From Bradyrhizobium sp. cir1 (GTDB taxonomy: Bacteria > Pseudomonadota > Alphaproteobacteria > Rhizobiales > Xanthobacteraceae): a stretch of 64,000 bases of DNA. Shown here piece after piece: positions 51,255 through 59,230 of this stretch. Numbering within the stretch: the stretch's first letter is position 1; each line of letters starts with the position of its first letter. Both the position numbers and the translations under genes were made by a program. The DNA lies in NCBI RefSeq assembly GCF_014198245.1, contig NZ_JACIHE010000002.1:759629-823628 (forward strand). The letters are read 5' to 3'. The notes beneath the pieces were generated by a model. That model searched no databases and was not told where the DNA came from. It saw only the letters and a list, made by a program, of their open reading frames with translations.

Positions 51255-52613
51255 ATGTCGATGATTTCGGCGCGCATCGAGCGCCTTCCGTTCGCACGCT
51301 TCCACACGCACCTGCTGCTGATGGGCGGGCTCGGCTACATGTTCGACGCGATGGACGCGGCGGTGCTGGCCTTCATCCTGCCGGTGCTGCGCACGGCGTG
51401 GAATTTGACGAGCGTGCAGATCGGCGTGCTCGGCAGCAGCACCTATATCGGCTTCCTGTTCGGCGCGTTGCTGGCGGGCACGCTGGGCGACCTGATCGGC
51501 CGCCGTGCTGTGATGATGTCGGCGCTGGCGCTTTATTGCGCGGCCTCCATCGTGAGCGCGATGGTCGACACATGGCCGTCCTTCTTCGCCGCGCGCGTCG
51601 TTGCCGGCATGGGCACCGGCGCGGAGAGCGCGATCATCGCGCCTTATCTCGCGGAGTTCGTGGCGCGGCGTTACCGCGGCAGCTTCACCGGCGCGCTCGC
51701 CGGCTTCTTCTCCTTCGGCTTCGTCGCCGCGGCCTTGCTCGGCTACTTCATCGTGCCCACTTCCGACAACGGCTGGCGCATCGTGCTGGTGATCACCGCG
51801 GTGCCCGTCGTCATGCTGCTGTGGTGGCGCAGGGCGCTGCCGGAATCGCCGCGCTGGCTCGAAAGTCGGGGCAGGGGCAAGGAAGCCGAAGCCCTGCTGG
51901 ACAGGATCGAGGCGGGCTTTGCGCGCGAAGGCCATGTCCTGCCGCAGCCGGTGGTCGAAGCAGCAGTGCCCACGGGGGCGGGCGGAACGCTGCTCGCCAA
52001 TTTCGCGGCGCTTCTGGCGGGCCGGCAGGCACGCATCACCATCATGACCTGGATCATGTGGCTGGCGATCACCTTCAGCTATTATTCCTTCTTCGTCTGG
52101 ATCCCCGGCCTCCTGGTCCAGAACGGCATGAGCATCACCAAGAGCTTCGCCTATTCGATCGCGATCTATTGCGCGCAGATCCCCGGCTATTTCAGCGCCG
52201 CGTATTTCAACGAGCGCATCGGCCGGCAGGCAACGATCGCGACCTACATGGTGCTTGGCGGCGCCAGCGCGCTCGGGCTCGCTTTCGCGCAAAGCGATCA
52301 GCAGATCATGGCGGCGGGAATCTTCCTGTCGCTGTTCATGAACGGCACCTACGCGGGCGTCTATGCCTACACCGCCGAAGTGTTCCCGACGCCGGTGAGA
52401 ACCACCGGCGCAGGCCTTGCGTCGGCGATCGGCCGCATCGGCGCGATCGTCTCGCCGATCCTGGTCGGCTATCTCTATCCGAACTTCGGCTTTGCCGGCG
52501 TGTTCGGCGTCACCACCACCGTGCTGCTGCTCGGGGCGGTCACCGTCGTGCTGATGGGTGTGCCGACGCGCGGCCGCTCGCTGGAGGAGATTGCGGCGGG
52601 TGAGGTGGTATGA
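51255..52613 (+). CDS. MFS transporter (sugar/aromatic-acid:H+ symporter type)
   Basis: This 452-residue protein has about 12 helices. Motifs FDAMDAAVLAFILPVLRTAW in helix 1, GDLIGRRAVM after helix 2 and PESPRWLESRGR after helix 6 fit the sugar-porter/aromatic-acid symporter group. It likely imports the amide or ester substrate of the downstream amidohydrolase. Its TGA overlaps the GAF gene's ATG (ATGA), so translation is coupled. Confidence 0.92.
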   Translation: MSMISARIERLPFARFHTHLLLMGGLGYMFDAMDAAVLAFILPVLRTAWNLTSVQIGVLGSSTYIGFLFGALLAGTLGDLIGRRAVMMSALALYCAASIVSAMVDTWPSFFAARVVAGMGTGAESAIIAPYLAEFVARRYRGSFTGALAGFFSFGFVAAALLGYFIVPTSDNGWRIVLVITAVPVVMLLWWRRALPESPRWLESRGRGKEAEALLDRIEAGFAREGHVLPQPVVEAAVPTGAGGTLLANFAALLAGRQARITIMTWIMWLAITFSYYSFFVWIPGLLVQNGMSITKSFAYSIAIYCAQIPGYFSAAYFNERIGRQATIATYMVLGGASALGLAFAQSDQQIMAAGIFLSLFMNGTYAGVYAYTAEVFPTPVRTTGAGLASAIGRIGAIVSPILVGYLYPNFGFAGVFGVTTTVLLLGAVTVVLMGVPTRGRSLEEIAAGEVV

Positions 52614-53113
52614 CGCGGACGAAACCTAAGGCCGATCCGCTGCTCTGCGCCGTCGCGGCGGCGCAGGGCAGGGTGGACCAGCCGGATGCGCTGTTCGTTG
52701 CGCTCGACCAAGGCTTGAAGTCGGCGATCGGCCACAAGCTGTTCACGGTCCTGACCTATGACGAGGCGACCAGCGAACTGGCTCGCCTTTACTCCAATCT
52801 GCCCGGTCTATACCCGACTGGCGGACGCAAGCGTCTCGCACCGGGCCCTTGGACCGAGGCCGTGCTGGACCGCGGCGAGGCCTATATCGGCTACACGCGG
52901 GATGATCTGCGCACCGTCTTCTCCGATCACGAGCTGATCGCCTCGCTCGGCTGCGAGAGCGTGCTCAACATGCCCGTGCGCTGGCGCGGCCGCACCCTCG
53001 GCTCGCTCAACCTGCTTCATGAGGCGGGCTGGTACGGCGAGGACGATGCCGCCGCGTGCCTTCCCTTTGCCCAGCTCGCGCTGCCCGCGCTGCTGACGGC
53101 GACTTCATCCTGA
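52610..53113 (+). CDS. stand-alone GAF-domain protein
   Basis: This 167-residue protein consists of one GAF domain (about 25-160; FTVLTYDEATSELARLYSNL and GCESVLNMPVRWRGRTLGSL). It has no output domain. In such operons a lone GAF protein may be a small-molecule sensor or an enzyme accessory. It is translationally coupled to the MFS gene and lies 17 bp before the amidohydrolase. The ligand is unknown. Confidence 0.88.
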   Translation: MTRTKPKADPLLCAVAAAQGRVDQPDALFVALDQGLKSAIGHKLFTVLTYDEATSELARLYSNLPGLYPTGGRKRLAPGPWTEAVLDRGEAYIGYTRDDLRTVFSDHELIASLGCESVLNMPVRWRGRTLGSLNLLHEAGWYGEDDAAACLPFAQLALPALLTATSS

Positions 53114-53130
53114 CCAGACAGGAAACGACC

Positions 53131-54378
53131 ATGCCCAGCATCCTCTTCCAGAACGCCGCACTGCTCGATCCGCTCCAGCCGGACTTGCTGGAGGGACAGC
53201 ACGTGCTGGTCGAGGACAGCCTGATCAAGGAGGTCTCCGACCGTCCGATCCAGGCCAATGCCGATCGCACCATCGATCTGAAGGGCAAGACGCTGATGCC
53301 CGGCCTGATCGATCTTCACGTGCATGCTATCGCTGTCGAGCTCAACCTGGCGCAGCAGGTGCACATGCCGAACGTGCTGGTGACGCTGCGCTCGACACTG
53401 CTGCTCCGCGGCATGCTGCGACGTGGCTTCACCACCGTGCGCGATGCCGGCGGCGCCGGTCATGCATTGAAGCAGGCGATCGAAACCGGCCTGACTGACG
53501 GCCCACGTCTGTTCGTCTCAGGCCGCGCGCTCAGCCAGACCGGCGGCCACGGCGACATGCGGGCACGTTCCGATTATCTCGCCAGCGACGCGCCTTGTCC
53601 CTGCTGCGTACGGGTCGGCGCGCTGGCGCGCGTCGCCGACGGCGTCGACGGCGTGCGCAAGGCCGCGCGCGAAGAGCTCCAGATGGGCGCCGATCAGATC
53701 AAGATCATGGCGTCCGGCGGTGTCGCTTCGCCGACCGATCCCGTCGGCGCCTTCGGCTACTCCGAGGACGAGATCCGCGCCATCGTCGAGGAGGCGCGCG
53801 GGCGCCAGACCTATGTGCTCGCCCACGCCTACACCGCCGCAGCCATTGAGCGCGCGATCCGCTGCGGCGTGCGCACCATCGAGCATGGCAATTTGGTCGA
53901 TGCGCCGACCGCGCGGCTGATGGCCGAGAAGGGCGCCTATGTGGTGCCGACGCTCGTCACTTACGAGGCACTTGCCAATGAGGGCGCCCAATATGGCCTG
54001 CCGCCGGAGAGCGTGGCCAAGATCGCCGATGTCCGCGACGCCGGCCTGCGTTCGCTCGCGATCTATCGCGATGCCGGCGTGAAGATGGGGTTCGGCAGCG
54101 ATTTGCTTGGGCCGTCGCAGCGCCTGCAGAGCGACGAATTCCGCATTCGCGCCGAAATTCTCGGCCCGCGCGCCGTCATTGCCAGCGCGACATTGATCGG
54201 CGCGGAGGTGCTCGGCATGGAGGGCAAGCTCGGCCGCATCGTGCCGGAGTCTTTCGCGGACCTGCTGGTGGTCGACGGCAATCCGCTGCGCGATGTCGCC
54301 TGCCTGCTCGGCCAGGGCGAGCACATCCCACTGGTAATGAAGGCGGGGAAGGTCCAGTTCGACCGGCTGAATGCCTAG
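53131..54378 (+). CDS. metal-dependent amidohydrolase (imidazolonepropionase/Xaa-Pro type)
   Basis: This 415-residue TIM-barrel amidohydrolase has metal-site HVH (63-65), catalytic Lys in QIKIMASGG, His in LAHAYT and RTIEHGN, and Asp in GFGSDL. The layout fits the Xaa-Pro dipeptidase/PvdQ-unrelated arylamide hydrolase subgroup. It would cleave an amide or cyclic amide imported by the MFS partner. ATG at 53131 has AGGAAA upstream. The operon ends here, 6 bp from the convergent helicase gene. Confidence 0.92.
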   Translation: MPSILFQNAALLDPLQPDLLEGQHVLVEDSLIKEVSDRPIQANADRTIDLKGKTLMPGLIDLHVHAIAVELNLAQQVHMPNVLVTLRSTLLLRGMLRRGFTTVRDAGGAGHALKQAIETGLTDGPRLFVSGRALSQTGGHGDMRARSDYLASDAPCPCCVRVGALARVADGVDGVRKAAREELQMGADQIKIMASGGVASPTDPVGAFGYSEDEIRAIVEEARGRQTYVLAHAYTAAAIERAIRCGVRTIEHGNLVDAPTARLMAEKGAYVVPTLVTYEALANEGAQYGLPPESVAKIADVRDAGLRSLAIYRDAGVKMGFGSDLLGPSQRLQSDEFRIRAEILGPRAVIASATLIGAEVLGMEGKLGRIVPESFADLLVVDGNPLRDVACLLGQGEHIPLVMKAGKVQFDRLNA

Positions 54379-54384
54379 CTGGCG

Positions 54385-56493
54385 TTACCGCCACATCCCG
54401 CGCATCTTTGCCCCGATGTCGATCTTCGGCCCTTGCGCCGCCGTGCGGGCGGCGCCCGCCGCGGCCTTCGGCCAGGCGGTGCGCTCGAACAGATAGACCA
54501 GGGATTCCGGGATGAAGCGGGTGCGCGAGGCATAGACGTGGCGGTCGCCCTTGGCGGCCTGGCCGTGGACGAAGAAGCGCTGCGGCACCACGAGGTGGAG
54601 ATCGTCCTTGGCGCGCGTCATCGCGACATAGAGCAGGCGGCGCTCTTCCTCGAGCTCGGCGCTGGTGCCGGCGCCGAGATCGGACGGCATGCAGCCGTCG
54701 ACGACGTTGAGCACGAACACCGATTTCCACTCCTGGCCCTTGGCGGAGTGGATGGTGGAGAGGATCAGATAATCCTCGTCGCGCAAGGGAGGACCTGATT
54801 TGTCGCTGGTTGCATCCGGCGGATCGAGCGTGAGCTCGGTCAAAAATTTCTCGCGCGAGGAATAGCCGCTGGCGATCTGCTCGAGCTGCATCAGATCGGC
54901 GCGGCGCGTCTCGGAATCCTCGTGGATGCGATCCAGGTGCGGCTCGTACCACAGCCGCACGCGCTCGAGATCTACAGGCCATTCCGAATAGCGCAGATTC
55001 TCGACCGTGCGGACGAAATCGGTCCAGTCCGCGCCGGTGCGCGGCGGGACCGGGATGAGGCCGAGTGCGGCAAGCGGATCCGTGCTCTCCGCCATCTGGT
55101 CGAGCACGCGCTGCGCGGTCGCGGGGCCGATGCCGGGCAACAGATGCATGATGCGGAAGCCGGCGACGCGATCGCGCGGATTCTCGGCAAAGCGCAGCAG
55201 CGCCAGCACGTCCTTGACATGCGCGGCGTCGAGAAATTTCAGCCCGCCGAATTTCACGAACGGGATGTTGCGGCGGGTCAGCTCGATCTCGAGCGGACCG
55301 GAATGCGAGGACGTCCGGAACAGCACCGCCTGGTGCTTGAGCAGCGCGCCTTGCTCGCGGTTGGCCAGCACCGCTTCGACGATGTAGCGGGCCTGGTCGG
55401 CCTCGTCGTGCACCGTGACGAGCTGCGGCTTCTGTCCGGAAGTGCGGTCGGTCCAGAGGTTTTTTGTGAAGCGCTCACGCGCCAGGCCAATGACGCCGTT
55501 GGCGGCCGCCAGCACGGCTTGCGTCGAGCGGTAGTTGCGGTCGAGCGTGATCATCTCCGCGCGGGGCGAGAAGCTTTGCGGAAAGTCCAGGATGTTGCGC
55601 ACGGTCGCGGCGCGGAACGAATAGATCGACTGCGCGTCGTCGCCGACGACGGTGAGGCCGCGGCCGTCGGGCTTCAGCGCCAGCAGGATCGAGGATTGCA
55701 GGCGGTTGGTGTCCTGATATTCGTCGACTAGCACGTGATCGAAGCGGCCGCCGATTTCTTCGGCGATCAGCGCATCGCTCATCATCTGCGACCAGTACAG
55801 CAGCAGGTCGTCGTAATCGAGCACGTGCTGGGCCTGCTTGGCCTCGACGTAAGCGGTGAACAGGCCCTTCAGCTCGGCCGCCCAGCCCGCGCACCAGGGA
55901 TAGTGCACCCCCAGCACCTTCTCGATCTCCATCTCCGCGTTGACGCAGCGCGAATAGATCGACAGGCAGGTGCCCTTGGCCGGAAAGCGGCTCTCGGTCT
56001 TCGACAGGCCGCGCTCGTGCCGGACCAGGTTCATCAGGTCGGCGGAATCCTCGCGGTCGTGGATGGTGAAGGCGGGATCGACGCCGATCCGTTCGGCATA
56101 TTCGCGCAACAGCCGCGCGCCGATGCCATGGAAGGTGCCGGCCCAGGTGAGCGCGTCACGCATGATGGCGGCGCTGTTCTCCCCTAAGACCTTCCGGGCG
56201 ATGCGCTCGACCCGGCCGGCCATCTCGGCCGCGGCGCGGCGCGAAAACGTCATCAGCAGGATGCGGCGCGGGTCGGCGCCTGCGACGATCAGGTGCGCGA
56301 CACGGTGGGCCAGCGTGTTGGTCTTGCCGGAGCCGGCGCCGGCAATGACGAGCAGGGGGCTTCCCACGGTCGCGCCATCGGCCACGCCATGCTCGACGGC
56401 GCGGCGCTGCTCCGCATTGAGCGTGTCCAGATATGTCGCCACGAATCGCCCCGGTGAACAGCCGAGAATCGGCGATCCCGGCGCGAATCGCAA
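54385..56493 (-). CDS. UvrD/PcrA/Rep-type superfamily 1A helicase
   Basis: This 702-residue ATP-dependent 3'-5' DNA helicase has Walker A GAGSGKT (52-58), DEYQDTN (motif II), GDDAQSIYSFRAA (motif III), DRNYRSTQ (motif IV) and a C-terminal TIHSAKGQEWKSVFV and YVAMTRA. It belongs to the UvrD group, shorter than typical UvrD and without its long C-terminal tail. Role: repair or replication restart. An in-frame GTG at 56442 with GGGGCG upstream is an alternative start. Confidence 0.92.
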   Translation of the reverse strand: MRFAPGSPILGCSPGRFVATYLDTLNAEQRRAVEHGVADGATVGSPLLVIAGAGSGKTNTLAHRVAHLIVAGADPRRILLMTFSRRAAAEMAGRVERIARKVLGENSAAIMRDALTWAGTFHGIGARLLREYAERIGVDPAFTIHDREDSADLMNLVRHERGLSKTESRFPAKGTCLSIYSRCVNAEMEIEKVLGVHYPWCAGWAAELKGLFTAYVEAKQAQHVLDYDDLLLYWSQMMSDALIAEEIGGRFDHVLVDEYQDTNRLQSSILLALKPDGRGLTVVGDDAQSIYSFRAATVRNILDFPQSFSPRAEMITLDRNYRSTQAVLAAANGVIGLARERFTKNLWTDRTSGQKPQLVTVHDEADQARYIVEAVLANREQGALLKHQAVLFRTSSHSGPLEIELTRRNIPFVKFGGLKFLDAAHVKDVLALLRFAENPRDRVAGFRIMHLLPGIGPATAQRVLDQMAESTDPLAALGLIPVPPRTGADWTDFVRTVENLRYSEWPVDLERVRLWYEPHLDRIHEDSETRRADLMQLEQIASGYSSREKFLTELTLDPPDATSDKSGPPLRDEDYLILSTIHSAKGQEWKSVFVLNVVDGCMPSDLGAGTSAELEEERRLLYVAMTRAKDDLHLVVPQRFFVHGQAAKGDRHVYASRTRFIPESLVYLFERTAWPKAAAGAARTAAQGPKIDIGAKMRGMWR

Positions 56494-56570
56494 TGCGGCT
56501 GGACGGAACCAGAATTAGCATTTAGGGGAAAGTCGGCCCAAGGTTCCAGCCCGAGAAGAGCACGCCCGGC

Positions 56571-57161
56571 ATGACCGAGCTCAAGCCCGACCAGTTCGAG
56601 ATGCGGCGGCTGGAGTCGCTCAGCAACACCATTTTCGGCGTCGCCATGACGCTTCTGGCCTACGACCTGCCCAAGGCCGCTGTGTTCACCAGCGCCCCCG
56701 GCTGGAGCGATCTCGCCTATGTCTATTCCGGCAAGCTCGCCGGCCTCGCGCTCAGCTTCATCATCGCCGGCGTGTTCTGGATCAGCCATCACCGGCGCCT
56801 GGCGCGCCAGCCGATCGGCAGCCGCGGCATGGTGATCCTCAACCTGTTCTTCCTGCTCTCGATCGTGCTGCTGCCGGTGACCAACGGCCTCTACACCAAT
56901 TACGCCACGAGCAGCGCCGTCGCCGTGCTCTATGGCCTGCATCTGACCGCGATCGCCGCGCTCAATGCCTGGCTGTGGTGGACCATTCTCGGCGGCTGGC
57001 GCCACGAGATCATGGCCTCGCTGTTTCCGCTGCTCGTTTTCATCCCGGGCACGGTCGTGGCGGCATTCGCGCCGCACGTCGCGCCTTTCGTGTGGTTCAT
57101 CGCCTTCGGCGGGCTCCTGATCCAGCGCTTCTATGTCGCGCAAACCGGGCCGGACGCGTAG
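56571..57161 (+). CDS. TMEM175/DUF1211-like membrane protein
   Basis: This 196-residue protein has about five to six hydrophobic helices. The N-terminal RLESLSNTIFGVAMTLLAYD matches the TMEM175 family's first helix, which in relatives carries RxxxFSD; here the motif is LSN. TMEM175 proteins are K+ channels or related transporters, and the altered motif makes the activity uncertain. It is divergent from the helicase gene. Confidence 0.85.
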   Translation: MTELKPDQFEMRRLESLSNTIFGVAMTLLAYDLPKAAVFTSAPGWSDLAYVYSGKLAGLALSFIIAGVFWISHHRRLARQPIGSRGMVILNLFFLLSIVLLPVTNGLYTNYATSSAVAVLYGLHLTAIAALNAWLWWTILGGWRHEIMASLFPLLVFIPGTVVAAFAPHVAPFVWFIAFGGLLIQRFYVAQTGPDA

Positions 57162-57170
57162 GCCGGCGAT

Positions 57171-57551
57171 TCACGTCTGTGTCGCGCCAAACCTGTCGGC
57201 CGGCACGTAAAGCTTGACCGGCCGGATTTCGTAAACCGCAGTCGGGTTGACCTCGCGCAGCTTCCGCGCCGCCGCGATCGCCTCCTCCTCAGTGTCGTAT
57301 TCGACGAGGTGGAAGCCCAGAAGCTGCTCCTTGGTCTCGGCAAACGGGCCGTCCAGCACCATGCCGGCGCCGGGGCCGCGCAAGGTGCGGGCCTTTCGGG
57401 TCTCGTCCAGACGGGCCGCGGGCCCAAAATGTCCGCTTGCCCGGAGCGGCGCCTGAACCTCGATGACTTTGGCCACGACCGCGGCGTCTTGCTCCGGCGT
57501 CCAGGACAGGATTTCGTCTTCCACGTGATAGGCCAGGATGGCGTAGAGCAT
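57171..57551 (-). CDS. YCII/DGPF-family protein
   Basis: This 126-residue protein has the YCII/DGPF fold: MLYAILAYHVEDE, a central GAGMVLDGPFAETKEQLLGF and EAIAAARKLREVNPT. The DGPF motif is present. Relatives often associate with ECF sigma factors or small dehydratase-like functions, but none is adjacent. ATG at 57551 follows GAGGTGACG, better than GTG two codons upstream. Confidence 0.9.
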   Translation of the reverse strand: MLYAILAYHVEDEILSWTPEQDAAVVAKVIEVQAPLRASGHFGPAARLDETRKARTLRGPGAGMVLDGPFAETKEQLLGFHLVEYDTEEEAIAAARKLREVNPTAVYEIRPVKLYVPADRFGATQT

Positions 57552-57756
57552 CGTCACCTCGTTGATTTTTGGCGCACAGGCCCGAAGGACGTATCACTGT
57601 GGCCCGCCCCGACAATCCCCCGGCAAAAAAATATTGCGTCGCCGCGTGCGCGACGAAACCGTCCTGAAACCCGATTGTGGCGCCATAACGTGAACGCTGC
57701 CCGAAGCCGATGCGACTGATGGCCACCAAGAACAAGGTTTTATGCTGGAGGCGGCA

Positions 57757-57942
57757 ATGTCGGGTCAGTCCATCAAGATCATCTGCGACGCGCGGCGGGC
57801 GGGCCGGTCGGAGCCGGCCGATCTGCACGACCAGAGCGGTCACCACCGCTATTACGGCAGCTCGGCCGTGAATGGTGGCGAGCGCATTGTCGAAAGCCGC
57901 CGCGGCAAGCGCCCGCGCGCGCTCAATGTCTGCGGCTTCTGA
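57757..57942 (+). CDS. small basic protein of unknown function
   Basis: This 61-residue basic protein (MSGQSIKIICDARRAGRSEP at the start) has no signal peptide or membrane segment. GGAGG lies 6 nt before ATG 57757, a good ribosome site, so the gene may be real. The Arg-rich composition and short length leave doubt. Confidence 0.45.
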   Translation: MSGQSIKIICDARRAGRSEPADLHDQSGHHRYYGSSAVNGGERIVESRRGKRPRALNVCGF

Positions 57943-57969
57943 ACTCTCCTGCGAGACCGGGTTTCGCGG

Positions 57970-58173
57970 ATGAGCGTCCTGCAAATATCGATCGCCGCAT
58001 TGCCGTTCCTGCTCTCGCTGGCGAGCCGGAACAGCAACGCGATCGCGCCATGCCTGGTCACGAGCATTTTCACCGTGCTGCTCGCCGAAGAGCCTCACCG
58101 GGCGGTCGTGGCCTGGTGCGTCGGCGTGCTGATCGCCGCCGTCGCCTTTCGTGAACGGCTTCGCGCCACCTGA
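57970..58173 (+). CDS. small membrane protein
   Basis: This 67-residue frame has two hydrophobic helices (LQISIAALPFLLSLA and AVVAWCVGVLIAAVAF), plausible for a small two-pass membrane protein. The ribosome site is weak. It ends 12 bp from the convergent solute-binding gene. Uncertain. Confidence 0.4.
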   Translation: MSVLQISIAALPFLLSLASRNSNAIAPCLVTSIFTVLLAEEPHRAVVAWCVGVLIAAVAFRERLRAT

Positions 58174-58184
58174 GCCGGCACCGC

Positions 58185-58901
58185 TCACGGTGTGCTCAGG
58201 ATCTGTTTGACGAGCGCCTCGCGCAGCGTTGCCAATTCGCCGCTCGCCTCCATCTGCGCGATCACTTGGCCGACCTTCGGCACCAGAGCGCGATGGCGTT
58301 CGTGCAAATAATGATAGATGTGGATGCGCTCCAGCGGTGGCGAGAGCGGGTAGATCCTGGTTTGCAGGTTGAGCTTCCTCACCGCGACGAGCCCGCTGAA
58401 GAGGTCGGTGACCATTACGTCGAAACGATCGGCGTCAAGCATCTTGACCATGCTCTCAAGGCCGGTCGTCGCCGTGACGCGGGCCATGCCGCGCGTACCG
58501 GACTCCGATGAGCCGACGCCGCGGACGATGCCGATGCTGTAGTCTCGAATTGAATCCCAACCGGCGACATCGAAATGGAGCTTCGTCGTGAACACTGCGG
58601 GCTCGATGTAGTTGATCGCCGGCGTGACCTGGACCAGCGTCGGATAGTCGCGGGAGAGCGTGCCGATCCGCTGGATCTCGCCGTCCACCTCGCCGGCGCT
58701 GGACAGCGCGAGCGCCCGCTTGCCGGGAACGTCCTCGAATTCGAGCTTGATGTTCAGCTTGGCGTAGACAGCCCGCAGCATCTCGCCGCCGACATATTGA
58801 TCGGGGATGTCGGCGATGCGCGCCAGTCGGATCAGGTCCTGTGCCTGCGATGGAGCGGCTGCGAGCAAAGACACCCAGGCGACGGCAATCCGCCACATCA
58901 C
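58185..58901 (-). CDS. periplasmic solute-binding protein (SBP_bac_3-like)
   Basis: This 238-residue protein has a signal peptide (VAWVSLLAAAPSQAQ) and the family-3 solute-binding fold: ADIPDQYVGGEMLRAVYAKL, AGEVDGEIQRIGTLS and YSIGIVRGVGSSE. No permease or ATPase gene is adjacent, and it is divergent from a hybrid sensor kinase, so it may be a stand-alone periplasmic sensor feeding that kinase rather than a transport component. The ligand is unknown. Confidence 0.88.
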   Translation of the reverse strand: MMWRIAVAWVSLLAAAPSQAQDLIRLARIADIPDQYVGGEMLRAVYAKLNIKLEFEDVPGKRALALSSAGEVDGEIQRIGTLSRDYPTLVQVTPAINYIEPAVFTTKLHFDVAGWDSIRDYSIGIVRGVGSSESGTRGMARVTATTGLESMVKMLDADRFDVMVTDLFSGLVAVRKLNLQTRIYPLSPPLERIHIYHYLHERHRALVPKVGQVIAQMEASGELATLREALVKQILSTP

Positions 58902-59230
58902 GCTTCTCCCTGGTCGAACCTTGCTACCGCTGGATTCGGAAGCCCGCGCGATCTACCGGGGGTCGCGCCTGCGCGCAGGCCGCAACAATCGACGCTCGCC
59001 CGCGACGTGAGGCGACTCCGGACTTTCACCGATGTCATTCTAGCACGCGAGGTGGTAGCTTGCCCGGGAATCCTGCTGCTGGGCGCAAGATATGACCCCG
59101 CCGACCTCAAGCCGCCCATGGGCCGACAGGATCGCCACGCGCCTTGCGTGAAGACAATCTCAACTGTCGAATTGCTCGCGGCCGCGACTGGCCGGCCAGA
59201 GCAGTGCCGCCATTCCCGGGGACGTGGTGC
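58902..59230. other. intergenic region between SBP gene and hybrid kinase
   Basis: This 329-bp divergent spacer should carry both promoters. It includes short dyads, e.g. CCTGCGCGCAGG (58967-58978). An in-frame extension of the kinase (from 59144) overlaps its right end but lacks coding character. No RNA gene or repeat is seen. Confidence 0.4.
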
